Source of the DNA: Ctena decussata | Taxonomy: Eukaryota; Mollusca; Bivalvia; Lucinida; Lucinidae | NCBI GenBank assembly: GCA_963989385.1 | Contig: OZ022501.1 | Location: 940,001 to 1,004,000, forward strand | Length of the DNA stretch: 64,000 nucleotides | Direction: 5' to 3' | Shown: in pieces, positions 46,656 through 56,527 of the stretch | How the letters are laid out: every line of letters begins with the position of its first letter | Position numbering within the stretch: position 1 is the first letter of the stretch | Made by a program: the position numbers and the translations under genes | Notes under the pieces: model-generated | Seen by the model: the letters and a program-made list of their open reading frames with translations, nothing else | Told to the model about the DNA's origin: nothing | Databases searched by the model: none

Positions 46656-47234
46656 CTACCAGGCTAAGTTGTACAACCTGGCAGCATTTTTGTTGCACAC
46701 CCTAATGAGCTCACTGGTGGTCATTCCAAAATAATGAGCTACCCCTTCTGCAATATCATAGATGCCCATGGGTTCATCTGCCAAATAAGGGGAATCTGTC
46801 TCCAGAATCAAGCGATCTGGTTTCTCAAGTAACAGTAACCAAGCTATAGTTCTACTGTCTTTAAGTGATGCAGAAGAAATGCTAAAATAACAATTTGGGA
46901 GAGAGGTGCTCCATTCCCTATATTCCTCCTCTCCCCCTACAAAACAATGACGATGGATCCTTGTATTCGAAAGATCACATTCAAGGAGTAGAGATAATAC
47001 TTCCTTAGCCGCTTTACCAGTACCTTTGTCTCGGACATGTATAACCAAAACTTTGTCAAGCCGTTTAGCTAACTGGAAAGTGAGACGTAGGAATTGGCGC
47101 TGGGCATCGACTTTGTCTTGAAAACAACGATTTGTGTTGTGCGTTTGACGACAACGACATGTTGTAGTAAGATCAAGGCCCACTTCGCCAATTCCAACCC
47201 TGCTCGCAGCGCCAGTTGTTAAACATGTGCTCAC
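46656..47234 (-). CDS. TatD-family nuclease, C-terminal two thirds, in an LTR element
   Basis: 192 open codons without an ATG near the start; the frame opens inside the LTR and crosses the primer site. Four metal-binding signatures of TatD hydrolases are present: GIGEVGLD (E17), VIHVRDKG (H66), HRHCFVGG (H96) and LILETDSPYL (D147), and the end LIRVCNKNAARLYNLAW is also typical. TatD proteins are metal-dependent DNases with a TIM-barrel, usually 260-300 residues in this family, more in TATDN2-type proteins. About 80-90 N-terminal residues, with the HxH metal pair, are missing. The homology starts almost exactly at the primer site, as if a host cDNA had been joined there. Initiation could be non-ATG or via splicing; otherwise it is a captured fragment. 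The lack of stops argues that it is young or selected. The HCFVGG form suggests TATDN2-like ancestry. Confidence 0.82.
   Translation of the reverse strand: MSTCLTTGAASRVGIGEVGLDLTTTCRCRQTHNTNRCFQDKVDAQRQFLRLTFQLAKRLDKVLVIHVRDKGTGKAAKEVLSLLLECDLSNTRIHRHCFVGGEEEYREWSTSLPNCYFSISSASLKDSRTIAWLLLLEKPDRLILETDSPYLADEPMGIYDIAEGVAHYFGMTTSELIRVCNKNAARLYNLAW
47197..47214 (-). promoter_or_regulatory. Primer binding site, tRNA-Ser-like
   Basis: TGGCGCTGCGAGCAGGGT on the minus strand, two bases after the 5' LTR. It fits the 3' end of a serine tRNA ending in CAGCG plus CCA. This fixes the element's orientation as minus, the same as the nuclease frame. Confidence 0.78.
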
Positions 47235-47431
47235 CTTTATAGCGCTCCGGTCCCGACGAACGACTAGGTCTGTTCAGGTCAAGAGCTGGTGGTGGAGTGA
47301 GAGCGAGTCCCTCGTGCGGAACTCGCACGTGACCTATCTCCGGTGATTTCCGTCTGTCGTCGGGGAATCGCCTGGCGATGTTCGGAAGACCTCTTGATGG
47401 TATGAAGGATCACCGAAGTAGGCTCACAACA
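47217..47431 (-). repeat. 5' LTR of the TatD-carrying element
   Basis: 215 bases, partner of 44716-44930. It contains a CACGTG motif within ACTCGCACGTGACC on the plus strand, and on the minus strand TATAAAGGTGAGC near its 3' end. Confidence 0.9.
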
Positions 47432-47853
47432 ATATATAACGAGATATCACAACATATATTTCAAGGCAAAAACAACATTATCAAAAATTCTCATCAAACT
47501 GACCCACAATTGTCATACATTTTCACCACGGCAGCCCCAGCCCAACCAGTTATCCAGAGCCCCACCAGTACGTTTTTCTGGATCTGGGCCTGTGGTCTCC
47601 TCACCTGCTCGAACAAATTCAGTTGTTATGCAGAATTCCCCTTTTCGAAAGCTGCCACTGAAATTTGCAATTCATTCTATGGTTCTCTGAACTCATGAAT
47701 TATGAAACTTCTGTAATCGACTTCCCCAAGTTTCATTTGCACATCTTAAATTATGAACAGGTTTCCCTTAACCAAGGCAGGGGAGGTAATCCTGATAAAA
47801 ATTCTGTCTGTAATAAAGAGCTTACTTTACTCTGATCAATCACAAGGATTGTC

Positions 47854-48060
47854 TTAACTCTTTAAGCACCACGAAAACAGCTAAATTTGCAAACAGCATA
47901 GATCCTGATGAGGCGGCTCATCATGAGCTGCCTCATCTAGATCTACACTGTTTGTCCTCTAGTCTTTGAATTCTCAATATGAAATATCTTGGACAAGACA
48001 TTTTTCAAAATTTTGCAGACGTACATGTTGTCCTCTGCTTTTTGGTGCTTAAAGAGTTAA
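47854..48060. repeat. TTAACTCTTTAAGC MITE, best copy
   Basis: Terminal repeats TTAACTCTTTAAGCACCA and TGGTGCTTAAAGAGTTAA. The outer TTAA may be a target site or part of the repeat. Confidence 0.8.
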
Positions 48061-49000
48061 GAGTAAAGGCACAGCACTTTTCAGACATGTATGTAGCCCT
48101 AAAGCAAGGATAATCTGGCTGGAAAAAATCCGACTGAAAGAGTAAACTTATAATAATTTGAATCACCAAGCAATTCTGAATGCTAAACAAACTACAACAG
48201 GGGCAGATAACAATGCCAGATAACAGTCTGACTGGAAAACTTATATTACTGTGATCATTTATTGAAGTTTCCCCAAAATATTTCAACTAGTAAAGAAGTA
48301 ACTGGCGAAAAAAATACACCAGAGAACAAGATGTAATTGCCCACCTAAGAGCTGAGGTTGTGCTGAAAATCATTTGGCAATCTGAGCCCTGAAAAATCTC
48401 CTGAAATGGAGAATTGGCAATCAGGTATACCCACACGTTTTTATTTGATCTGGGAACATGTGAATAAGAAACATCTAATAATGGCTATTTATTTCGGTCA
48501 AAGTGGATCAAAAGCGGAAGGAAAAGAGTTGCTAAAAAAAATTATAGCAGAGTCAGTTTCATGGGGCTTAGAATATCGTGTCTGGTACCAGTGAAGATAT
48601 CCGAAGTTCCATGAAACTGACCACACCTGGATCCAGACAACCACATACTGGTGGGGCTCTGGATAACTGGTGGGGCTGGGAGGTGCCGAGATGTGTGTGT
48701 ATCGAGGTGAAGAGAAGAGGGCTTGAAAATATATGAAATAATGTGGGATCAATTTAGTGAGAATTTTGGTAACGTCTTTCTTAACTTGAAATATATGTTA
48801 TCTCAAAACATATACATGTATTTTAATCTAATCACATGGATAAATTATCTCAAACTGTCATTCTGGAGACCTATATATTATACATAACACAGCTGGGTAA
48901 CACAGAGGTCCAGATGGCAGGGCTAAAGCCACAAAGCCCACCCCCTGGATCCGGGGCTGCTGACTGCTATAACTGATTGTTTCCAGTAGATTATTTATTG

Positions 49001-49315
49001 GCTCAGACTGTCCAATGATTTCAGCACAACCTCAGCTCTTAGGTGGACAATCTAGAGTATTTAAAACTAAGACCTATTTTAAACAATCTCCCTAACTTTT
49101 GTTTTCATTACTTACATGTCTGTGCCCTCCTGTCATGGAGAAAATAATACATCTCTTGCTTGAACTGGATAACCTTGATCAAGTTATATCATTATATATG
49201 GGGTTGATACAACTTGGTAACACCCCTGCTTTGCAAAAGACCTCCGACATCTGTAATGAAAATTTGCCTTATGTGTTGCTCTGAATACCCTAAAATTGGC
49301 ACACAATTTTTTTTT
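49001..49315. other. Noncoding
   Basis: Only the inverted repeat at about 49003-49055, facing 48341-48390, is seen. Confidence 0.4.
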
Positions 49316-49519
49316 TTATTTTTTTTTTTTGATAATTAGGCACACTTTTTGTGTAAAAAGCAAGTTTCTTAAAATTGAATGTATGGAAAATAGGAAAAGT
49401 TTTATAAAGATATTCACTCCCACCCTCCCCCCTGGTGCCTCAGCTAGCCACTTTGCATGTTTGTGTTTACTATCAATATACATATTATATGTGAATGGCA
49501 TGCTGAGGCATTGGGGGAG

Positions 49520-50439
49520 ATGGCATAGGGGGAGGGGGGATCCTGACTTATCAAGTCGGTCTGGCCAAGCAATATCTTTGAAGTTGAAATCCCCTTGTAC
49601 ATGAACTGAGGGGAGCCTATTTCCCTTGTGTTCTGTCCTAATATGGTCTAACTGATCATGAAACAATTGAAACTCCTCACTTAAGCCACCAGGTTGGCAA
49701 TACCAACTTGCTACATAATGGGAAGTTTTGTTTGCCAAAAGTTTAACCCAAACCGATACTGAGTGGTTTTCTATTTCTGACAAGGGCATGTACGGAATGT
49801 CCTTATGGATGAGAAGCATCATTCCGCCACGATGAAGGTTTCTGTCCTTCCTGAATACATTGTAGGGAAATGTTTGAACTTTCAGGGAACAATTCTGAAG
49901 TTGCAACTGAACTGTCAATGTTTGTTTCCTGAATAACCATGAGGTTGGAGGACATAAAGCTAATAAATCCAATTTCTTACCCCTAATAGGCTAATGCTGT
50001 ATATGTTCAAGCTAATGAGTTTCAATCCACTAAGAGTCTTGCCATTAAAATTGGTTTCATTTGAACTGTTTGATGAAGGCCTAACATTCTTATCCTTTGA
50101 CAATGGATTAAATCGATTCTCAGTCACTTGATTCAACTGATCATCGAAAAAACAAAAAAAAAATGAAAAATTCTATTTTAGACAAATCATTGTGCACCCA
50201 GTGGTCAATACCTTTTCATAATCAGCATCTGAAATGAAAGAGCATTCATTGTGAAGCCAAAGTTTGCAACCATCGCATTCAGCTGTCTTATGACCATTGA
50301 GAACAGTGCGACTGCACAGGCCGCAATCAGCCTTGCAGTACCAATCACTACTGCCAGTCTCAATCGCTAACAGCTCGACATCCCCCAGATTTGAGCATTC
50401 TGCATGACAGCTTTTTTCACAAGGGAGGCATTCAAGGCT
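49520..50439 (-). pseudogene. Broken LINE: two PHD-type fingers plus endonuclease domain
   Basis: Two pieces on the minus strand. From 50439 to 50173 an open stretch without ATG encodes CLPCEKSCHAECSNLG...WYCKADC, then CGLCSRTVLNGHKTAECDGC and LWLHNECSFISDADYEK: two consecutive cysteine/histidine fingers of the PHD kind, ended by a stop. From about 50080 down, in shifting frames, comes an APE-type endonuclease: KLISLNIYS, then YNVFRKDRNLHRGG, LIHKDIPYM and HVQGDFNFKDIAWPDRL. After the DIAWPDR block homology stops near 49530 and no RT follows. PHD fingers ahead of the endonuclease are known in some CR1-like elements. It is clearly dead through frameshifts and truncation. Confidence 0.75.
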
Positions 50440-50540
50440 CTACTGAGACAATAAAGCTACTAAGGAAAAAGAAATCTGGCATTTCACAACTTTTATTCTT
50501 GTAAAGGCAGTCACTGCACTGTGTTAAAGTGAAAGTAGAT

Positions 50541-50785
50541 CAGGCCCAGATGTTATAAAACTTTTTTCGTGCTCAACTCAGTTGAGCATGAAATTTTCTC
50601 TGCTGATAAATATGAAAATGCCAACTAATGTTGGCATTTTCATATTCATAAGCAGAGAAAATTTCATACTCAGCTAAACTGAGCATGAAAACAATGGTAT
50701 TGATCAGTAATTTGCTATTTATTAGCAGGTAAAATTTCATGCTCGGGGAGTTGAGCATGAAAAAAGTTTTACGACCCCGGGGCCA
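50541..50785. repeat. Multiple-palindrome fold-back
   Basis: Nested palindromes: ATGAAAATGCCAACTAATG/TTGGCATTTTCAT, several copies of TGAGCATGAAA and its complement, and outer ends GTTATAAAACTTTTTT and AAAAAAGTTTTACG. The outer motif matches the fold-back at 16112. Confidence 0.8.
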
Positions 50786-51189
50786 GATCTACAGATATGC
50801 TAAGTACTTGGTGATGGTTCCTTGCTAGTTCTTCTATTTTTCTTTTTACTATGTATTGCCCCCTCATTACAACCACCTCACTATGCCCATTCCAATGCCA
50901 GGGCACAATTATGATATTTCTTTATGGAAAATAACTACAATTATCTAAACTTTATCATCAAATACCCACCTTATATGATGGAGCAATGTTATAATTTACA
51001 AGTCACGCTGGGACTTGGAAAACAGGACTGGACGAGTTGTGTGACAAGTGAATTTTAATATATGCTTGCACAACCAAACAGCTGCCAAAATTACATAATA
51101 AATACCAAAAGTTAAAGTCCATTCTGACAATGTCTGTGCAGTAAGCATCTATTTGTAAAACTTCTACTTTACAGCAATAAAAAGCAATG
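50786..51189. other. Noncoding
   Basis: Nothing recognised. Confidence 0.4.
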
Positions 51190-51425
51190 TGAGCCACAAC
51201 ACATGAAAACCTACAAAGTAGCATCTGCACCCAGCAAAGAATAAGATCAGCCTGGTCATCCGCCCCAGTCTGAGTCTTCACTGTCAGCATGGCGGTAGCT
51301 TAGACCCTTAGCTACCCTTTAAGAGCTTAGCAAAGTCTCCGATCAGATGGGGCAGCTGCCCAGGCTCATCGGAGTCTTCACTGGGGATCACATGCCACTT
51401 TGTTGATTTTGTCGTGTTCAGACTC
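51190..51425. repeat. GAGCCGCGACACGAG fold-back MITE, copy f
   Basis: Most diverged copy: GAGCCACAACACATG at the left, TCGTGTTCAGACTC at the right, with CAGCCTGGTCATCCGCC inside. Confidence 0.7.
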
Positions 51426-51619
51426 ATGTTATATGGCAGCAAGACAAACAAACAAGCCAACAAAGCTTGAAAATGTTGCAAAAATATAACTGTAAAACAG
51501 ATCCATGCGCTGTGCTGGTCCCTTTAATATTTGTAACTCTGACACAAAAATATGACTATTTAAGACACAACTTCTCATCAAAGATGATTTTTCAACATAA
51601 TACTATCCAATGCTTAAGC

Positions 51620-51828
51620 ACAGTTGACTCTGGATATCTCAAACATTGATATCTCAAAGTACCCTCTTATATCAAAGAATACAGATTGCACAAATTTCCT
51701 ATTTTTCCTTACTGTTACATTTCAATTTCTGTTTTCTCAAACAACTGGTATCTGGGGACCAAAATTTACTTTGAGATATCAGTAGTTTGAGTTGAATTTT
51801 GACTTTGAGATATTGAGAGCCGACTGTA
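51620..51828. repeat. Tigger/pogo-like MITE
   Basis: ACAGTTGACTCTGGATATC at the left and GATATTGAGAGCCGACTGT-like sequence at the right; inner block TTTGAGATATCAGTAG. Confidence 0.7.
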
Positions 51829-52659
51829 TCAGATCCAAGACAATCATCAAATGCTAACATTTCATAATATTTTACAATGCCCCTCCTCCATCCAACAAAA
51901 CACTAAGTCTAAGCAGATTTTGTTGAGTGGAGGTGAGTGGTTATTCTGTGGAGAGCTTACAAAAGAACTTTCTACTAAAATAGCTAATACATCTCTAGAA
52001 TGACCCCCCATATCTAAAGTGGTCTTAATTCTGCTCCCAGATAGGGGGGGGGGGGGGGTCCTGCCAAAATAACCCCCAAAAATCTAGATGTCTTATAAAA
52101 CAGATCTAGATTTTTTGGTTGTTTTGGCAGCAAAAGACCTTCATCTTATAACAAAAGAAATGGAATATCTAAATCAGTCTTCTGTAATTCAAAATTGTAC
52201 AGCAAGATGAATTTACAATCCCAAATATAGCCCAATGCCAAGGTCAGATAACCCTTGGGGACAAAATTTTGATCAAGACAGGAAGCTTATATTGTTTTTA
52301 TATTTTTTTTGCAAGTTTCAGGAAAATCGTTCTATTTATATAGATTTTTTCTTGATTTTATATATGTATAAAGCCAGGGGCAGATAACCCTGATGGACAA
52401 AAGTCTGCTTGTAACAGAAGGCTTATATTATTTTAATCATTTCTATGAAATTTAATCAAGATATTTCAAAGTGTAAAGGACTTACAGACCAAAAACAGCT
52501 TCTGAGACATTGACAAGGGCAATTACTCTGTCAGAAGATATCAAAATTTGACCATTAACAATTCCAAATGAGATATTCCCAAGACCAATGCACATGCCAA
52601 GTCTGAAGAAAATCCGTTGAAAAATACTCGAGTTAACGAACAGAAATGAAGTGCTCACA
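51829..52659. other. Noncoding; hairpin repeat at 52040-52150
   Basis: AAAAATCTAGATG...ACAGATCTAGATTTTT hairpin after a G run. Similar hairpins are at 53030-53110 and 60386-60497, each near TTATAA(G/C) and AAAACAA(C/T)CCCAAAAAT-like sequence: one MITE family. Confidence 0.5.
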
Positions 52660-52670
52660 GATGGACAGAC

Positions 52671-52944
52671 TGACTGATTGATTTGATGCTTAATGTCCAC
52701 AGTAAACAGCTATGGTCATGTCGGGACGGTCAGTTAACCTAACCACACTATTCCTGGGCAGGCTTTGACCTCCTAAGCGGTTAACCAGTACTAAGTGTAC
52801 ATACTTTCGCCAGTAACTGACAACTGCCCTTCTTGAATCAGCGGAAGGAGAAACGAAAGTATGTGGCCAGACCGGGTTTCGAACCCAGGACCTCTGACTT
52901 ATGAGTCAGGTGCCCTACCAATTGCCCTACGCGGCCCGGCCACG
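52671..52944 (-). mobile_element. tRNA-derived SINE, second copy
   Basis: Same family as 7832-8084: loop CTCATAA, B box GGTTTCGAACCC on the complement, and the CATACTTTCG/CGAAAGTATG stem. Flanked by GATGGACAGAC at 52660-52670 and 52945-52955. Confidence 0.8.
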
Positions 52945-53029
52945 GATGGACAGACCTAGGTACAATGGACAGACAGACACAAGGACAGCCAGCGGGAAAA
53001 CATAATACCCCGCCACTAACGTGTGACAG

Positions 53030-53110
53030 GGTATAAAAATCTGGATCCATTTTAAAAGATGGATCCAGATTTTAGGGTTTGTTTTGGATGGGAAAAAATC
53101 CCTGTCTTAT
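53030..53110. repeat. Hairpin MITE with ATCTGGATCCA arms
   Basis: AAAAATCTGGATCCATTTT and AAAAGATGGATCCAGATTTT facing each other, followed by GGGAAAAAATCCCTGTCTTATAA. Confidence 0.6.
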
Positions 53111-53159
53111 AACCAAATACGTACGGTAATCAGTTGATGAGACAATGATGAAAATGTAA

Positions 53160-54030
53160 CAGACTGTATCATGGAAATGGCAAATGATACCTTGACGATG
53201 CAGTCAAAATGATTAATAACGCACTTGTAATGCTGTAACTATGGCCTGACAGACGCTGCCTTTGTAATGCAACAGAGATGAATCAGAGACATCTGTTACA
53301 CTGGAAATATTGGGCTGATGAGATAATGCAGCTGTCTTGGAGCTATAATGATAAAAGATGTAAAAGATGCACTTGAAATGCCTTGATGATAGACAGATAA
53401 GAGGATGCACCCATAGTGTCAGAATGGCAGAATATGCAGTTGAAATGCTGTAATAATGGGAGCTCCACTGGAAATGCTGTAAAAATGGCTAATGAGACAT
53501 CCAGTCCTAATGGCAAAATATATGGGCATGTAGGCAATGATACAGTCATAATGCAAAAAGAATGGAAAATTCACTTGAAATACTGTAATGAGAGCTTGAC
53601 AAAACAATAATGTAGCAGGCATAATGCCATAATGATAGAAGATGCACTTAGAATGGTATTATGGTGAACAAATGAGACTGATGCAGCTGTAAACACCCCT
53701 GGTTAACTATGTACATGTATATACAAGGGCTGTTACGAAATGAAAAAGAGCTGTTACGAAATGATAAAATGTGTTAGTTCCCAAATGACCTGGTCATCAT
53801 GGCTATGTGGCTAAACATACTGTTTAGCCATAACGACTAGGTCGTTTGGGAACTATCACTCTTTTTTGTTTTGTAACAGCCTTGAAAATATAGTTAACCA
53901 GGTGTGGTAAAGCCAGAATGAAGGAATACACTCGAAATGCCTTGACAACAGGCAGGTAGATAAGACAGTCATAATGCTAAAACTGTGAATATACTTGAAA
54001 TTCAGAAATGATGGTTTGAGAAAACAATGA
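53160..54030. repeat. Diverged short tandem repeat
   Basis: Recurrent GAAATGC(T/C)GTAATAATGG, ACAGTCATAATGC and ATGCACTTGAAATGCC blocks at irregular spacing of about 30-60 bases. The fold-back at 53722-53890 interrupts it. The frames through it are not genes. Confidence 0.55.
53722..53890. repeat. Fold-back with AGTTCCCAAATGACC arms
   Basis: GGCTGTTACGAAA facing TTTTGTAACAGCC, and AGTTCCCAAATGACCTGG facing GGTCGTTTGGGAACT; centre ACATACTGTTTAGCCA. Confidence 0.75.
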
Positions 54031-54127
54031 AACATAATGCTGTAATAGTAGAATAGTTTATGTGTATGCTGTTAACTTTAACATATATCTGATGGATGAA
54101 CAGTCAAATTTTCAAAGGCAGCTGAAT

Positions 54128-56522
54128 CACAGTGTATAAGCGGACAGTCACCAAATCGGAAGCGACAATTGACTGTACACCCGAAAATCATTAGTGACAC
54201 ATAAACAACTTGTGAGGTGAATCGGTAAAAAGCAGGTAAGTCCTTATCGAATCTGTTCTTTTAGATGCGGTTTTCAACATCGGGGAGAGAATTAGATGTA
54301 CTTCATCTGTAGCATTGTCAGTTTGACATATCACCACCCAATCTCTGTGTAAAAATCAAGTTTTCCTGCTTAATCACCAGTTTTGCTTTATTTTCTGTCG
54401 ATCGACACGGACAATCGGGGTTAAAAAGACTCGAATTATGGCATCATTTCTGTTAAAACCAACATAAAATCATCGCTAGACCTTTATCCTGTGATATCCA
54501 ATAGCTGAATCCGTCGAAACATTACTTAAAACAAATATATTGCCTCCTGAATCGCACACGTTCGTCTCATTCGACTGTCCGACTAGTGACAAAAACAAAA
54601 AATGGTGTTGAACGACTAGCGACGATTTTCTTGTAAGTCTTATTGAGCAGAAAATGTGTTAGCTTATGTATTCTTTACTGAAATATAACGACAACGGAGG
54701 GTAAGAATATCTACTGGATTGAGTTTGTTTCAGAAGTCCAGTATGCTGTTTATATCTACTATAAATTTGAACAGATTAGCATGGCAAGCTCAATGATTCA
54801 TTCGTAAGATTCGAAATAAATTGAAAATACTGAGAGTGTTTCTGAATTTTTCTGTGTAAAGAAAATGAATATTGAATTTTGAATGTGTTTTTCAACAGGC
54901 GAAACTAATTACAATGGTCAGACTTGCAGCTTAAAAGATATGAAAACTTATTTTACAAACGGCACAATATTGTCACCTAGATCTACATTGATACCCTATA
55001 CTACCCTTCTACATCCTCTTTGCTCTCCCTAACCTAAATTACAATGTAGGACGAGGGCGTGTGCTTGTATCAGGTGCGTAATGTGGGGGTTGTTCTAGTT
55101 TTTTGTGTGCTTTTTTTTGTGTGTGTTTTTTTTTTATTCACGTCTATCCTATCTGTCTTTCCTAATTCCCCATCTTTTGGGAAACAGCTTAACGTGCCCA
55201 CAGAAATATACCTGAATATGTGCGGTTATAACCAACGGTACTTGTCATTTACTGTTGTCGGAGAACTTACCTGTTATTCGTTTCACTTGCTTAGATAGTC
55301 TAAGCTTGTATATGAACAGTTAACTGGCTCATCATGACCTTAACTGTGCACCGGACCGCTAACCCAAACAAAGAAACAAACTCCCCATTTCTACCCCACC
55401 AGCCTCGCCCTGCCCTACCCTAAGCCTACCATTTAGCTTTACACTAACTAACTAATGAATCACCCAATCAGACCGAAACTACCCAGGACCGAAACGATCC
55501 GAGTTCCTTTACAAAAACAAGAAAGGTATAGATCCGAGAACAGAACCCTAGTATACACCTACAACGTCATGAACTTTGTTCTCTGTATCTTGATTATTTG
55601 TAATCTTAGTTGTTTCCAACTATGGTTTGAGGGCTGGATTTGGATTTTGATTGTTTCAGTTCCTGGTCTTTGCATACTTTTTACTTTTGTAGAATTAGCC
55701 ATTCAATATAACGCTGCTTAAATACTACCGAATTTCTGAAAATGCTTAAATGCTAATGCAGGCATCATTAAATAACGTGTATTCTTTTTATTTCATTTTT
55801 TTGTGTGTGTGTGTGGGGGGGGGGGGGCATTTTTATTACTTTTTGTGATATTGTATTTGTTTACCCATCTTTTCTTTCTTTCAGCAATGCTTGATAGCCT
55901 TCTCCCCAAATGATGATCCCAGTGAAAGCATCCAAAACGATATTTTTATTACCTTTTTCAAGCATTTGTTGAAAATGATCGTCATGAATGTGAAAATACA
56001 ATCACTACTAGTCGGACAGTTTTTGTTTCTTGATATGTCGCTAATGATTAGGTACAGTTGTCACTAGTCGGACAGTCGAATGAGACGAACGTGTGCGATT
56101 CAGGAGGCAATATATTTGTTTTAAGTAATGTTTCGATGGATTCAGCTATTGGAAATCACAGGATAAAGGTGTAGCGATGATTTTATGTTGGTTTTAACAG
56201 AAATGATGCCATAATTCGAGTGTTTTTAACCCCGATTGTCCATGTCGATCGACAGAAAATAAAGCAAAACTGGTGATTAAGCAGGAAAACTTGATTTTTA
56301 CACAGAGATTGGGTGGTGATATGTCAAACTGACAATGCTACAGGTGAAGTACATCTAATTCTCTCCCCGATGTTGAAAACCGCATCTAAAAGAACAGATT
56401 CGATAAGGACTTACCTGCTTTTTACCGGTTCACCTCACAAGTTGTTTATGTGTCACTAATGATTTTCGGGTGTACAGTCAATTGTCGCTTCCGATTTGGT
56501 GACTGTCCGCTTATACACTGTG
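54128..56522. mobile_element. DNA transposon with CACAGTG ends, 463-base inverted repeats, 5-base target duplication
   Basis: Terminal inverted repeats 54128-54590 and 56060-56522 are the same length and nearly identical by eye. The ends are CACAGTGTATAAGCGGAC and its complement. TGAAT lies at 54123-54127 and 56523-56527. A heptamer-like CACAGTG end with a 5-base duplication is the pattern of the Transib/RAG group, but no nonamer-like block is evident and the repeats are long for Transib. Subterminal CTAGTCGGACAG motifs repeat inside. The 1.47-kb middle has no transposase that I can recognise. An acceptor-like TTTTCTTTCTTTCAG is at 55871-55885. Probably non-autonomous. A relative lies at 6705-8987. 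Confidence 0.82.
54591..56059. other. Interior of the CACAGTG transposon
   Basis: Short frames only. An 88-residue plus-strand frame at 55455-55721 has two hydrophobic stretches (NFVLCILIICNLSCF, WIWILIVSVPGLCILF), but no homology that I can name. A G run is at 55815-55827. Confidence 0.4.
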
Positions 56523-56527
56523 TGAAT

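Larger units (their letters stand above)
44716..47431 (-). mobile_element. Compact LTR retroelement carrying a TatD-type gene instead of gag-pol
   Basis: 215-base direct repeats at both ends, both TG...CA on either strand and identical as far as I can read. ATAT target duplications lie at 44712-44715 and 47432-47435. Read on the minus strand, two bases after the 5' LTR comes a primer site TGGCGCTGCGAGCAGGGTT, close to the complement of a tRNA-Ser 3' end. Just before the 3' LTR is the purine tract AAAGAAGGGGGAGAG. The 2.3-kb interior has no gag, protease, RT or integrase. It has one nuclease-like frame directly after the primer site, then 1.7 kb of noncoding sequence. It must be mobilised in trans by another LTR element. 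Identical LTRs argue for recent insertion. Confidence 0.88.
44440..49000. mobile_element. Inverted-repeat element split by the LTR element
   Basis: Left arm 44440-44715 plus 47436-47570; right arm about 48640-48990, inverted. Matches include CCATATGGATAAATTATCTC (left, as its complement) with CACATGGATAAATTATCTC (right), and AACCAGTTATCCAGAGCCCC with GGGGCTCTGGATAACTGG. The left arm is continuous only when 44716-47435 is removed, which shows that the LTR element inserted into it. A further inverted pair, CCTAAGAGCTGAGGTTGTGC at 48345 against its complement at 49026, lies at its right side. Confidence 0.65.

Noticed and set aside
46656..47234. TatD frame as bacterial contamination or horizontal transfer
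   Set aside because: It is inside a complete eukaryotic LTR element with target duplications, and its motifs (HCFVGG, IHVRDK) fit animal TATDN2-like proteins.
54128..54170. Full recombination signal (heptamer, 12/23 spacer, nonamer)
   Set aside because: No ACAAAAACC-like block at either spacing; only the heptamer matches.
55455..55721. Two-helix membrane protein gene inside the transposon
   Set aside because: Composition fits AT-rich noise; no homology or splice support.
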